Shown one piece after another: positions 51,492 through 61,436 of a stretch of 64,000 bases of DNA. Source of the DNA: Pseudarthrobacter sp. fls2-241-R2A-127 (GTDB lineage Bacteria > Actinomycetota > Actinomycetes > Actinomycetales > Micrococcaceae); assembly GCF_030209355.1 (NCBI RefSeq), contig NZ_JARVSF010000014.1, positions 17,794 to 81,793 of the forward strand. Direction: 5' to 3'. Made by a program: the position numbers and the translations under genes. Each line of letters starts with the position of its first letter. Position 1 is the first letter of the stretch. The notes below the pieces were generated by a model. That model was not told the DNA's origin and made no database searches. It saw only the letters and a program-made list of their open reading frames with translations.

Positions 51492-53711
51492 ATGGCTACG
51501 GGTTCAAAGACAGCGGAACGGGACGACGACGTCGAATCCCGCGAAGCAGTCGTCGAAAGGCTCCTCGCATCCATGACCTGGGAGCAGAAGCTCGCCCAGC
51601 TCCAGATCGGCTACCGCCCGCGGCTTGAAGAGGCCAAGGAACTGGTGCGCGCGGGCATCGGAGGTGTTTTTTGGCCCCGGAGCGCCGCCGCCGCCAACGA
51701 ACTCCAACGCGCGGCCGTGGAGGAGACGCCGCATGGTATTCCGCTGCTCATCGGATTGGACGTGATCCATGGCCAACGCACCACCTTCCCGGTGCCGCTG
51801 GCGCAGGCTGCGAGCTTTGAACCCGGTATAGCCGAGACGGACGCCCGGATTTCGGCAATGGAAGCCGCCTCCGGCGGCGTCAACTGGACCTTCTCCCCGA
51901 TGATCGACGTCTCGCGCGACCCCCGGTGGGGCCGCGTTGTGGAAGGATTTGGGGAGGATACCCGGCTGAACAGCGTCTTCGGGGCCGCAAAGATCCGCGG
52001 CTATCAAGGGGACTCACTTGCCGACGACAATTCCATTCTTGCCTGTGCCAAACATTTTGTGGCCTACGGCCAGGCTGAGGGTGGACGGGATTACAACACC
52101 GTGGATGTGTCCGTCCAGCGGCTCCGAAACGTATATCTGGAACCCTTCCGGGCCGCAGTAGATGCGGGCGCGGCGAGTGTTATGGCGGCCTTCAACACAG
52201 TTTCCGGGAGGCCGGCACACGTGAACGAAGACCTGTTGACGAAGATCCTGAAAGAAGAATGGGGCTTTGAAGGTGTGGTGGTCGGGGATGCCGATGGCGT
52301 CCAAAACCTCATGGCCCACGGGGTGGCAACTGATATTGCCGACGGCCTCGGCCAATCCTTCCGCGCTGGACTCGACGTCGAAATGGGCGGCAACGTTGTC
52401 GACGCTGATGGCAACACACCACTCAGTCCCGCTGAGGTTCCCCTTCAACGAGTCGACGATGCTGTGCGCAGGGTCCTACGACTTAAGCACTCACTTGGCT
52501 TGTTCAGCAATCCATATCGCGACGAGGCGTTGGAAATTTTCGCCCCGTCCGGTCAAAGCAGGGCAGCCGCCCGCCACGCTGCCGAAAAAAGCATCGTGCT
52601 GCTCAAAAACGAGGATGCGCTGCTTCCCCTGGATCCGGCACCGAAACGCGTCCTCCTCGTCGGCCCCTATGCGGCGAGCTCGGACCATCTGGGAGCATGG
52701 GTGCAGTCATTCGCCGAGCCTGCCGGAACCCTTGCAGAGGCTATCCGCGCTGAGTGCCCCGACTGGTCGGTAACGGTGATGGAGGGCAGTCCCTTCTTCC
52801 AATCGGATCCGGCCCTCCTCGACGCGGCAGTTGCAGCAGCAGCCGAGCACGATGTCGTGATCGTTGCTGCCGGTGAACCCAGCGCCCTGACGGGGGAGGC
52901 AAGCTCCCGCAGCGACCTAAGGCTCCCTGGAGGACAGGAAGCACTCATCGCCGCGATCGCCGGCACCGGCAAGCCCTTCGCTGTCATACTGTTCAACGGC
53001 CGACCCCTGGTCACCAGCGCCTGGATCGACCTGGCACCCTCTGTCTTGGAAGCCTGGCATCTCGGTCTGGAAGGGCCCGCTGCCGTAGCCAGGACTCTCA
53101 CCGGAGCAGCAAACCCCGGTGGCCGCCTTCCCATGAGCTTCCCGCGGTCATCGGGTCAGGTCCCCATTTACTACGACCACGAAAATACCGGGCGCCCCGC
53201 AAGCATTTCGGCGACCCTCGATGAGGGCGACATTGATGTGGGGCTGATGGGGCCGGACAACTTGGGTGACGTCTTCACGTCGAAGTACAAAGACCTTCCG
53301 CTCGGGCCGCAGTTTTCCTTTGGCCACGGCCTGAGCTACACAACCTTCAGCTACGGCCAGCTCCAGCTGGCCACGGACGAGCTACCCCTGGAGGCTCTGC
53401 ACAGCGGGAAGAAGGTATCGCTGAAAATCCAGCTGACCAACACCGGCAACCGAACCGGAGACGAAGTTACACTCCTCTTCATCCATGACCGAACTGCATC
53501 GCTGGCCCAGCCGGTACGGCGGCTGCGGGCGTTCACCCGCACCAGCCTCGACCCCGGCCAGACCAAGACCCTCGAGTTCTCCCTGGGCTGGGAAGACCTG
53601 GGATTCTGGGACAACGAAGGCTCATACCTCGTCGAGGCCGGCGAATTCGATATTTACGTCGGCGGTGGACTGGACGACACCGCCCACCACGTCCTGCGGC
53701 TAACCCAATGA
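51492..53711 (+). CDS. Glycoside hydrolase family 3 (beta-glucosidase/xylosidase)
   Basis: 739-residue cytoplasmic GH3. Barrel domain: RDPRWGRVVEGFGEDTRL, CAKHFVAYGQAEGGRDYN, and Asp266 in GVVVGDADGV as nucleophile. Sandwich domain: KSIVLLKNEDALLPLDP, EPSALTGEASSRSDLRLPGGQ (Glu near here as acid/base). FnIII: TNTGNRTGDEVTLLFIHD. ATG at 51492 follows AGGAGG. First gene of the plus-strand locus; probably hydrolyses imported oligosaccharides. Confidence 0.94.
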   Translation: MATGSKTAERDDDVESREAVVERLLASMTWEQKLAQLQIGYRPRLEEAKELVRAGIGGVFWPRSAAAANELQRAAVEETPHGIPLLIGLDVIHGQRTTFPVPLAQAASFEPGIAETDARISAMEAASGGVNWTFSPMIDVSRDPRWGRVVEGFGEDTRLNSVFGAAKIRGYQGDSLADDNSILACAKHFVAYGQAEGGRDYNTVDVSVQRLRNVYLEPFRAAVDAGAASVMAAFNTVSGRPAHVNEDLLTKILKEEWGFEGVVVGDADGVQNLMAHGVATDIADGLGQSFRAGLDVEMGGNVVDADGNTPLSPAEVPLQRVDDAVRRVLRLKHSLGLFSNPYRDEALEIFAPSGQSRAAARHAAEKSIVLLKNEDALLPLDPAPKRVLLVGPYAASSDHLGAWVQSFAEPAGTLAEAIRAECPDWSVTVMEGSPFFQSDPALLDAAVAAAAEHDVVIVAAGEPSALTGEASSRSDLRLPGGQEALIAAIAGTGKPFAVILFNGRPLVTSAWIDLAPSVLEAWHLGLEGPAAVARTLTGAANPGGRLPMSFPRSSGQVPIYYDHENTGRPASISATLDEGDIDVGLMGPDNLGDVFTSKYKDLPLGPQFSFGHGLSYTTFSYGQLQLATDELPLEALHSGKKVSLKIQLTNTGNRTGDEVTLLFIHDRTASLAQPVRRLRAFTRTSLDPGQTKTLEFSLGWEDLGFWDNEGSYLVEAGEFDIYVGGGLDDTAHHVLRLTQ

Positions 53712-53760
53712 CAAATGGGTGCCCTTACCCCACACGCCACGACACAACTGAGGAACATCC

Positions 53761-54711
53761 ATGCCGCTTCACCCCGACATTGAATCCAGGCTCCCGCTTC
53801 TAGCCGGAATACCATCCCTGGACGACGCCATCTCAAACCCCGAAATGCGGGCCAAACTGGAGGAGTTCGGGGCCTACCCCGATGCGTCACTGCCCCCCAT
53901 GGTTCCGACCAGGGACGTGCTGCTTCCCGGACCCCACGGCACTATTCCGGTACGCATTTACTCCCACCCTGGCGAACCGGGGCAGAAGCGGCGCGCATTT
54001 GTCTGGATGCACGGCGGTGCCTTCATGTTTGGTGATTTGGACATGCATGAAGCGGACTGGACCGCCCGCGAGCTTGCCCACCGTGCATCCGCTGTAATTA
54101 TCAGCGTCGACTATCGCCTGGCAGGGAACGGCATCAGTTACCCGGTTCCCCTGGACGACGTGACGGCAGCCGTACGCTGGGTCAGGGCAAATGCTGAGGA
54201 TTTGGGCATTGATGCTGTCTCAATCGGCGGCGCGAGTGCAGGTGCCAACCTGGCCACCGGCGCAACCTTGCGTCTCCAAGACGAGGACGGCTGGACTCCG
54301 GAGAATCTGGTTCTGGCCTACCCCTTCATGCACCCGGATCTCCCTGCCCCTTCCGCGTCACTTACCCGTGCACTGAGGGAGATCGTTCCAGCCATGCGCC
54401 CCTCAGGGCAGATGTTCGAATCAGCCTGGGACCACTATCTGGGGGCTGTCAGGTCAAACCCGCCAGGCTATGCAACCCCAGGCGCAGCAGCGTTGGACCG
54501 GCTGGGTCCAACACTTGTGCTGAACGCAGAATACGACGATCTGCGGGCCTCCGGTGAGGCTTTCAGCGCCTCCCTCGCGGCCGCCGGTGTTGACGTCGAA
54601 CAGGTCATGATCCGGGGAGTTTTCCACGGGTTCTTGAATCTGCCAAAAGCACTGGCACCGGTTGATGAGGCCTTGAACCGGATAGCATCCCGGCTCAACC
54701 CCCTCGGGTAA
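53761..54711 (+). CDS. Alpha/beta hydrolase, HSL-type esterase, copy 1
   Basis: 316-residue esterase of the hormone-sensitive-lipase/acetylesterase family. Oxyanion motif HGGAF (His84), nucleophile Ser159 in GGASAGAN, acid Asp259/260 (NAEYDDLRAS) and catalytic His289 (GVFHGF). Likely removes acetyl groups from imported sugars or oligosaccharides. Starts 49 nt after the GH3 stop. A close paralogue with identically spaced residues lies at 60328. Confidence 0.92.
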   Translation: MPLHPDIESRLPLLAGIPSLDDAISNPEMRAKLEEFGAYPDASLPPMVPTRDVLLPGPHGTIPVRIYSHPGEPGQKRRAFVWMHGGAFMFGDLDMHEADWTARELAHRASAVIISVDYRLAGNGISYPVPLDDVTAAVRWVRANAEDLGIDAVSIGGASAGANLATGATLRLQDEDGWTPENLVLAYPFMHPDLPAPSASLTRALREIVPAMRPSGQMFESAWDHYLGAVRSNPPGYATPGAAALDRLGPTLVLNAEYDDLRASGEAFSASLAAAGVDVEQVMIRGVFHGFLNLPKALAPVDEALNRIASRLNPLG

Positions 54712-54946
54712 CACCTCCCCCTTGGGCGGTGGCAGCGGGAGAAAGGCCCCGGCAGCGGGGCGCGGGACACCGAGCCGAGCCAAGGAACTACCCTCCGGGC
54801 CACCCCGTTCCCATACCGGACCCAAAGTCTGTGGGTACCCAGGAGTTCCTGAAACAACGACTTCGTCGCCGGCAGCACCATTGAGACCGAACTGTTCAGC
54901 CCGCGCCACCGGTCCCTCCGATCAGCCGTGTCAAGGCCTGTCGAGG

Positions 54947-54961
54947 GAGCGAATTCCGCTC
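54947..54961. promoter_or_regulatory. Palindrome GAGCG-N5-CGCTC
   Basis: Perfect 5-bp arms around GAATTC in the importer upstream region. Could be a LacI-family site. Confidence 0.35.
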
Positions 54962-55180
54962 AACGGGATGTTGTCCGCTTCGACGTAGGCAGCAAAGGGC
55001 GCCGTCGTAGTCCCGCGAACGCTGATGATAAGGCCCGTGGGGCTCCGGCTCCCGGCCTTCTGATCGAGGACGGCCTCACCATGAGTTCTGGCCGAGCCGT
55101 CCCATCATTTCCGTCAATGAGGACCATAAGCAAAGTCGCGTGGACGGGCCCGGCGATCTTGGGTCTACTTGGATTTACTA

Positions 55181-55194
55181 GAAAAGCGCTCCAT
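55181..55194. promoter_or_regulatory. CebR/LacI-like operator candidate
   Basis: GAAAAGCGCTCCAT shares the AGCGCT core and one arm (GCGCTCC) with the actinobacterial CebR consensus TGGGAGCGCTCCCA. It lies 79 nt before the solute-binding protein ATG. Confidence 0.35.
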
Positions 55195-55273
55195 CGAAAC
55201 GAGCTGCTGAACCACAGAGGGCTTGCGTTTCCGCGAGGTCGCCCCTCGACAACGATGTCTTGAAAGGTTACCC

Positions 55274-56569
55274 ATGTCATTCGTGTCCAACTCCCCGCGG
55301 GGATGGCTCGCAGTCGGAGCGACGGCCGTCGCAGCAACCATTGTCTTGTCCGGCTGTGGAAGTTCGAGCCAAACAGCTTCCCCGGAGAACGAACCCCAGA
55401 CAATCAAATTTGCCTTTTCCCAGATCAACCCCACGGACACCTTCTTCCAGGATGCTGCTGCAAACTTCGAGAAAGCCAACCCGGGAACCAAAATTGAACT
55501 GGTCAAGCTGCCCACGGAGACCGCGCCGCAGACAATCACGACCCAGCTGCAAGGCGGAAGCGCGGCTGATGTCCTGAGCATATTCTCGGGACAAGGCCAA
55601 ACCGGATCCATGACCGGCTTCGCGAAAGCAAACCTCCTTCTGGAGCTCAACGACCCCGAGTTCAGCACAACGCTTCCAAAAAGCATTGAGAAGCTCTTCA
55701 AATACAACGACAAAGTGTATGCAGTTCCCGTTGCCAACATGCCGGCCGGCCTGATTTTCAATCAAGCCAAGGCACAAGAAATCGGCGTGAAGCTGGATGC
55801 GACGTCCTCCTTCGATGATTTACTGAAACAGTGCACTGTCGCCCGTGATAAGGGCGTGACTCTCACGGCACTGGCGGGCACCGTCCCCGGAAACCCTGGA
55901 ATCCTCACCATGGCACTCGCCTCGTCAACGGTCTACGGCCCCAACCCTGAGTGGAATGCTGACCGTATCGCGGGAAAGACAACGTTCGCGGGGGACAAAG
56001 GTTGGCAGCAAGCTGTCGGAGGCGTCAAGCAGATGTTTGATGCGGGATGCTTCCAGGAGGGTGCAGCCGGGGCAGGTTTCGATGCCTTGAACAGCGGGAT
56101 GGGCCAGGGCAAGGCGCTCGGATTCTTCGCACCAGGCGCGGCCACCACGGCTATCGCCAACGCCACAAAGGGTGCCGTAAATCCTGTGATCCTTCCCATG
56201 CCGGCCCCGGGTGCATCACAGACATACCTGGGCACCACGTCCGAGCTTGCCCTGGCGGGCAACGCCAAGACCAAGAGCCCGAACCTCGTGAAAAAGTTCC
56301 TCAAGTCCCTGACGACAAAAGAAGGCGCTGAAGGCTTGGCGAAGGGTCTGGGCGCGATTCCCGTCAACCTCGGCGACTACCAGCTGCCATCAGGTTACGC
56401 GCCAATTGCCGACTTCTATAAGCAAGACACCGTCCGCCCGCTGGGGTACAACGAGTGGCCTTCCGGAAAGGTTTACGACAGCCTCGGGAAGGGCATCACG
56501 GCCATGATTACCGGACAGAAATCGCCGGACGACGTGTTGAAGGACATGGACGCAGCCTGGGGCAACTAA
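55274..56569 (+). CDS. ABC sugar importer, solute-binding lipoprotein
   Basis: 431-residue extracellular substrate-binding protein. Signal peptide with lipobox LSGC (Cys28), then a family 1 binding fold (IKFAFSQINPTDTFFQDAA, QLQGGSAADVLSIFSG, AGLIFNQAKAQEIGV). Binds oligosaccharides, probably xylan- or arabinoxylan-derived given neighbours. AAAGG precedes the ATG. Followed by its two permeases. Confidence 0.93.
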   Translation: MSFVSNSPRGWLAVGATAVAATIVLSGCGSSSQTASPENEPQTIKFAFSQINPTDTFFQDAAANFEKANPGTKIELVKLPTETAPQTITTQLQGGSAADVLSIFSGQGQTGSMTGFAKANLLLELNDPEFSTTLPKSIEKLFKYNDKVYAVPVANMPAGLIFNQAKAQEIGVKLDATSSFDDLLKQCTVARDKGVTLTALAGTVPGNPGILTMALASSTVYGPNPEWNADRIAGKTTFAGDKGWQQAVGGVKQMFDAGCFQEGAAGAGFDALNSGMGQGKALGFFAPGAATTAIANATKGAVNPVILPMPAPGASQTYLGTTSELALAGNAKTKSPNLVKKFLKSLTTKEGAEGLAKGLGAIPVNLGDYQLPSGYAPIADFYKQDTVRPLGYNEWPSGKVYDSLGKGITAMITGQKSPDDVLKDMDAAWGN

Positions 56570-56639
56570 CGGACAGGTGCCGGCCAAGATCATTTGGCCG
56601 GCACCTCCCACCTCACGCAAGAACAAGGAAGATAAGACA

Positions 56640-57587
56640 GTGACTATTACCAACGGAACACTAAAACCCCCTGAAACCAACGCTGACGAACCCATCGCAG
56701 CCAAGCGGACGGGTACGGCCGGGGTCGGTTTCGGCCGCTGGTGGTGGGCACTTCCAGCCGTCGCCCTGACGCTCGTCGTCACCTACCTGACGACGGCGGT
56801 GGGAGCGTTCTACGCCTTTACCGACTGGACCGGACTGGGCGATTTCAACTTTGTTGGGTTCGACAACTTCATCCACGTGTTCCGCGACCAGGCACTCCTG
56901 GGCTCCGTGCGCAATACGTTGTTGTTGGCCGCAGGTTTTGTGGTCTTCACCAACCTCCTCGGGTTATCGTTCGCCTTGGCGCTGAACCGCACGCTGAAGT
57001 GCCGCTACTTTCTGCGCGCCCTGATTTTTATGCCCGTGGTCCTAAGTTCAGTCGCTGTCTCGTTCATCTGGAAATTTATCTTCGCTTACGACGGACCGCT
57101 CAACCAATTTCTGAACTCCATGGGGTTGGGAAGTCTGAAGCAGGACTGGCTGGCCAACCCCGCCCTGGCGCTGTGGTGTATTTTGGCCGTCATGGTGTGG
57201 CGGAGCATCGGATTTGTCATGGTGATCTATTTGGCCGGTCTCGCCACGGTACCGGTGGAATTGGAAGAAGCCGCAGCCCTGGACGGAGCTGGAATATGGC
57301 AAACGTTCAGAAACATCACGCTTCCCACCATCCAGCCATCGGTAACCATCGCAACGGTACTGACCCTCATCCAAGGGCTCACCGTTTTCGACGAGGTCTT
57401 GACCTTGACCGGCGGTGGGCCAGGGGATGCGACCCAGACACTGGCGACCCAGGTGTATTCACAGACATTTATCTATGGAGGATTCGGTTTAGGCGCAGCC
57501 GCGGCACTCGTCCTGACGGTCTTTATCCTGATTCTCGCCCTCATCCAGCAATTCGTCGCGCGTGACCGTGCAGTTAGGGAAGACTAA
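56640..57587 (+). CDS. ABC sugar importer permease 1 (MalF-type)
   Basis: 315-residue permease with about six helices and the EAA loop ELEEAAALDGAGIWQTFRNITLP (residue ~210). GTG at 56640 follows AAGGAAG. The partner of the next gene. Stop and next start are 1 nt apart. Confidence 0.93.
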   Translation: MTITNGTLKPPETNADEPIAAKRTGTAGVGFGRWWWALPAVALTLVVTYLTTAVGAFYAFTDWTGLGDFNFVGFDNFIHVFRDQALLGSVRNTLLLAAGFVVFTNLLGLSFALALNRTLKCRYFLRALIFMPVVLSSVAVSFIWKFIFAYDGPLNQFLNSMGLGSLKQDWLANPALALWCILAVMVWRSIGFVMVIYLAGLATVPVELEEAAALDGAGIWQTFRNITLPTIQPSVTIATVLTLIQGLTVFDEVLTLTGGGPGDATQTLATQVYSQTFIYGGFGLGAAAALVLTVFILILALIQQFVARDRAVRED

Positions 57588-57588
57588 A

Positions 57589-58431
57589 ATGCATCGCTAT
57601 ACTAAATGGTCGCTCTTCAGAGAAGTCCTCGTAGTTTGTGCTGCCATTATTCTCCTGCTTCCCTTCTGGATTTTGATCAGCACCGCTCTGAAAACGACTG
57701 ACCAAGTCGTTACCACGTCGGCTTTTTCCTTTCCCCCGGCCCCGACACTCGACAATTTCATCCAGCTCCTCTCACCCGCCGGCAGCCAGTCCGGCAATGT
57801 GTACCAGGGTTTGTTCAGCAGCCTGGTTATTACCACCGGCACCGTACTCCTGCTCATCGCGCTCTCTTCTGCCGCAGCATACGTCTTCGCCCGCAGCACC
57901 CGGAAGCTCTCCGACAGGATCTTCAGAATTTTCCTTATTGCGATCGTCCTGCCAACCCAGCTCGGGATCCTCCCGCTCTATATCGGAGCACGCAGCCTGG
58001 GACTCGTCGGCAGCCCCTGGGGAATGATCGTCATTTACACGGCCATGACCATGCCTTTTTCCGTGTTCCTCTACTCCGGGTTCTTCCGCCGGCTGCCAAG
58101 AGACTACGAGGAGGCTGCCACGCTGGACGGCGCCAGCCGCTTCCAGATCTTCACGCGGGTAATTTTCCCTCTCATGGGCCCTGCCACCGGCACGGTTGCC
58201 ATACTGTCCGGGCTCCTTGTCTGGAATGACTTTTTCACAGCCGTCATCTTCCTCAACGGTTCCCCCTACATGACCTTGCCGGTGGTCGTCTATAACTTCG
58301 TGGGCAGCCTCGTCTCACAGTGGAACCTCAGCTTCGCAGTGGTGCTGATCGCCATGGCACCCGTGCTGGCCTTCTACGCCTTTGCGCAGAAGAAGCTGAT
58401 GCAGGGATACGCCGGTGGCATCAAGAGCTGA
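57589..58431 (+). CDS. ABC sugar importer permease 2 (MalG-type)
   Basis: 280-residue permease with six helices and the EAA loop EEAATLDGASRFQIFTRVIF. ATG at 57589 has AGGGAAG. No ATPase gene follows; actinobacterial sugar importers often share the MsiK ATPase encoded elsewhere. Confidence 0.93.
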   Translation: MHRYTKWSLFREVLVVCAAIILLLPFWILISTALKTTDQVVTTSAFSFPPAPTLDNFIQLLSPAGSQSGNVYQGLFSSLVITTGTVLLLIALSSAAAYVFARSTRKLSDRIFRIFLIAIVLPTQLGILPLYIGARSLGLVGSPWGMIVIYTAMTMPFSVFLYSGFFRRLPRDYEEAATLDGASRFQIFTRVIFPLMGPATGTVAILSGLLVWNDFFTAVIFLNGSPYMTLPVVVYNFVGSLVSQWNLSFAVVLIAMAPVLAFYAFAQKKLMQGYAGGIKS

Positions 58432-58462
58432 CGCACTTGGAATCCCCGTAACGCCCAATCTG

Positions 58463-58735
58463 ATGGATGGAAACACCCCCTGGCAACCGGCTGACGACTG
58501 GACCCGGCTTGAGGGCTTGGTCGTCGACATTTACGACAGGGACAAGCTCTTCGCCCGGGGAACTGTTGACGCCACGACCACCGACGGTGACGTTCTTTGG
58601 TTACGACAGGACGGGGTCCAGCTTCGACAGTGCGTGGAGAAGACAGATGGCCGACATGTTCGAATAAGTTCCACCCCGCCCTCCTACGGAGACGGCGGCC
58701 CTCAGGGGTTCCGATCCCCAGAAAGTCAAATGTAG
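58463..58735 (+). CDS. Small conserved hypothetical protein in the hemicellulose locus
   Basis: About 90 residues: DGNTPWQPADDWTRLEGLVVD, DGDVLWLRQDGVQLRQCVEK. It has a beta-rich pattern and good coding character. An in-frame GTG at 58415 would overlap the permease end and allow coupling. Similar short proteins occur near sugar ABC genes in arthrobacters (recollection, unverified). Function unknown. Confidence 0.6.
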   Translation: MDGNTPWQPADDWTRLEGLVVDIYDRDKLFARGTVDATTTDGDVLWLRQDGVQLRQCVEKTDGRHVRISSTPPSYGDGGPQGFRSPESQM

Positions 58736-58739
58736 CCCT

Positions 58740-60248
58740 ATGCAGGCAGCACAAATTTTTCAAGACCACATGGTATTGCAACGCCGTCGTCCGCTCCTCA
58801 TCTGGGGGACCGGCCAGCCCAGTGCCAACGTAGTCGCTACCCTTGGCGCTCTCACCTCCGGCAGCACCAAAACGGACCGGGACGGTAATTGGGTGCTCCG
58901 GCTGGACGGCCAAGAGGCAGCCCGAGGCCTGACCCTTACCCTGTCCGACGGCATGGAGAGCCTAGAGATCCATGACGTCGCGATCGGCGAGGTATGGGTC
59001 GCAGGAGGACAGTCGAACATGGAATTCAATCTTGAGTTCGACGCGGACCGCGAACAGGTGTTTACGGGCCCAATGAACCCGGACATCCGATTCTTCGACG
59101 TTCCCAAACTCTCCTATGCGGGACAGGAAAACGAGCACGACTACAAACTTTTCGGTAAGTGGCGGACCTGCACACCGGAGGACCTTCGCTACTTTTCTGC
59201 CGTGGGCTACTACTTCGCAGAACAACTGCAGAAAGCACTCCAGGTACCCGTTGGCATCGTGGGCTGCAATTGGGGTGGTACACCCGCCTGCACGTGGACA
59301 GATCCGGAGAAACTTGCGGAAGGCCCCGGATCAGCATGGATAGAGGACTATGAACGCGGCCTCACGCAGTTTGATCCAGACGAGGAGGCCGAGCTTTTCC
59401 GGGCCCACAAGATGAGCGACAGGACCGACCCCTTCGCGGACGCCGTGTTGTACCGCGTTATGCGCGATGGGATGAGCGAAGAAGAAGAGCGGGAGCTGAT
59501 TCCCGTCTTCATTGCCAAGCAGATGCCCACGATGGGTACGCTGCACCCCAACCGGCCAGGCGGGCTGTTCGGAACGATGGTGAGCCGGATCGCCCCCTAC
59601 CCCGTCCAAGGGGTGATCTGGTATCAAGGCGAGTCCGACAAACCCCACCCCGACCTCTATTCAGCCGTCTTGGCGAGCACGATCGATAGCTGGCGGGAGG
59701 CGTGGGAAACACCGGATCTTCCCTTTCTGATAACCCAGCTCGCACCCTTCGGCGGCTCGCCCTACGGTGACGCCAACCACGTGCCCGTTATCCGTGAGCA
59801 GCAAGCAAAAGTCGCGGACACAATAGATCAGGTCTGGATGGCCAGCACGTCGGACGCCGGTGCCGAACGCGACATCCACCCCAAAAATAAGAAACCGGTA
59901 GGGACCCGCCTCGCCTTGCTCGCACAGCGCCATGTCTATGGACAAACAGTCACTGCTGACGCTCCCGCCCTCGACAGTGCCAAACGAACCGACACCGGCG
60001 TAGAAATCACGTTCCATAATGTAGAAGAACTCACCTGGGGCGGGAATCCCCTCCCATTGGAGATTCGATCACCTCAGGGGGAAAACATACCGGTCCACGA
60101 AGTGGCAGTATCCTCCAACCGGCTGCTACTCACCGCCCCCGTACCTCCCGGGTCAGAACTGAGCTTTGCATGGACTAGCTACTATCAGGTCGACCTCTGC
60201 AACGAAGCCGGCATCCCGGCGTTGCCATTCAAGACGCAACTGCCGTGA
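58740..60248 (+). CDS. Sialate O-acetylesterase/acetylxylan-type SGNH esterase
   Basis: 502-residue deacetylase of the sialate O-acetylesterase family. Block I GGQSNMEF with Ser92; IWYQGESD; block V Asp378-x-His380 (DIHP). N-terminal and C-terminal beta-rich domains flank the SGNH fold. No signal peptide, so it acts on imported acetylated oligosaccharides, probably acetylated xylo-oligosaccharides. Starts right after the small gene. Confidence 0.92.
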   Translation: MQAAQIFQDHMVLQRRRPLLIWGTGQPSANVVATLGALTSGSTKTDRDGNWVLRLDGQEAARGLTLTLSDGMESLEIHDVAIGEVWVAGGQSNMEFNLEFDADREQVFTGPMNPDIRFFDVPKLSYAGQENEHDYKLFGKWRTCTPEDLRYFSAVGYYFAEQLQKALQVPVGIVGCNWGGTPACTWTDPEKLAEGPGSAWIEDYERGLTQFDPDEEAELFRAHKMSDRTDPFADAVLYRVMRDGMSEEEERELIPVFIAKQMPTMGTLHPNRPGGLFGTMVSRIAPYPVQGVIWYQGESDKPHPDLYSAVLASTIDSWREAWETPDLPFLITQLAPFGGSPYGDANHVPVIREQQAKVADTIDQVWMASTSDAGAERDIHPKNKKPVGTRLALLAQRHVYGQTVTADAPALDSAKRTDTGVEITFHNVEELTWGGNPLPLEIRSPQGENIPVHEVAVSSNRLLLTAPVPPGSELSFAWTSYYQVDLCNEAGIPALPFKTQLP

Positions 60249-60327
60249 TCCGGTTCGGGCGGAACCAGTGCCGCTGCGGGACATACGAAATTCTGCGGCC
60301 TTAAGCCCGCTGACGAAAGGAAATTGA

Positions 60328-61284
60328 GTGCCTTTTCACCCGGAGATCGCCTCCCGTCTCCCGCTGCTGAACGGGATCCCCTCAATAGCGCAGGCCTTGG
60401 AAGACCCCGAATTGCTCGCCCGTTTGCATGCGTTCGATGCATATCCTGATGCCACGCAGCCGCCCCAGGTGGCTACTGATGAGGTAAGCATTCCGGGGCC
60501 GCATGGCCCGGTCCCGGTCCGGATCTACTGGCCTGACGATGAGCCATCGGCGCGTCGCACAGGGTTTGTGTGGGTCCACGGGGGCGCTTTCAAGTTCGGC
60601 GACCTCGACATGAACGAAGCGGACTGGACGGCCAGGGAATTAGCCGCCCGTGCAGGAGCAGTGGTGGTGAGCGTGGACTACAGGCTCGCCGTTGACGGGA
60701 TCACTTACCCCATCCCCCTGGACGATGTGGTCGCGGCTGTTCACTGGGTCCGAAACAATCTGGAGTATCTGGGCATTCGTTCCGTCTCTCTGGGAGGCGC
60801 CAGCGCCGGCGGCCACCTGGCCGCATCCGCGGCATTGCGCCTCCGGGACGAAGATGACTGGCTGCCCGAGCACCTAATACTGGTATATCCAAACGTGCAC
60901 TTTGACCTCCCGGCCCCGTCGAAATCGCTCCAGGCTGCACGCGCGGAGTTGCCGCCTTGCCTGAAAATACCTCCGGAATTTCACCGCTCCACGAGGGAGA
61001 ACTATTTGGGTGATACGGGCCCGCAAGATTCCCCGTACGCCATGCCCGGGGGTGCCGACCTAACAGGGTTGGGGCCAACACTGGTACTCAATGCAGAATA
61101 CGACGACTTACGTGCGTCCGGTGAGGCGTTCAGCGCCTCGCTTGCCGCCGCCGGCGTCGACATCAAGCAGATCATGGTGCGCGGAGTCCTCCATGGCTTC
61201 CTGAACCTCTCCAAAGATTTTGCGCCTGTAAACGAAGCCCTGACGCTTATGGCGCGGCGACTCCGATCAGATAACCGCTGTTGA
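60328..61284 (+). CDS. Alpha/beta hydrolase, HSL-type esterase, copy 2
   Basis: 318-residue esterase, paralogue of the 53761 gene: HGGAF at 84, Ser159 (GGASAGGH), His289 (GVLHGF), same positions. The first residues MPFHPEIASRLPLLNGIPS parallel MPLHPDIESRLPLLAGIPS. GTG start follows GAAAGGAAA. It likely deacetylates a related substrate. Confidence 0.92.
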   Translation: MPFHPEIASRLPLLNGIPSIAQALEDPELLARLHAFDAYPDATQPPQVATDEVSIPGPHGPVPVRIYWPDDEPSARRTGFVWVHGGAFKFGDLDMNEADWTARELAARAGAVVVSVDYRLAVDGITYPIPLDDVVAAVHWVRNNLEYLGIRSVSLGGASAGGHLAASAALRLRDEDDWLPEHLILVYPNVHFDLPAPSKSLQAARAELPPCLKIPPEFHRSTRENYLGDTGPQDSPYAMPGGADLTGLGPTLVLNAEYDDLRASGEAFSASLAAAGVDIKQIMVRGVLHGFLNLSKDFAPVNEALTLMARRLRSDNRC

Positions 61285-61436
61285 TGTGACTCGCCGCCTA
61301 CCAGAGGACGCTGCCCGGGGGAGGTGTCATGGCAGCCAGAGGAATGGTGTCGGCGGCAGAACCTGTCGCAACCGACCTTGGACGAGACGAGACTGCACTT
61401 TTCAAGAAAATATTTGGCAAAAGGAAAGGCCACCGT

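Larger units (their letters stand above)
54712..55273. other. Gene-free stretch before the ABC importer genes
   Basis: 562 nt with no supported gene; promoter region of the importer. It contains two candidate operators: GAGCG-AATTC-CGCTC (54947-54961) and a CebR-like half-palindrome (55181-55194). Confidence 0.5.

Noticed and set aside
55223..55237. TTGCGTTTCCGCGA upstream of the solute-binding protein
   Set aside because: Two mismatches to the palindrome and loss of symmetry; probably chance.
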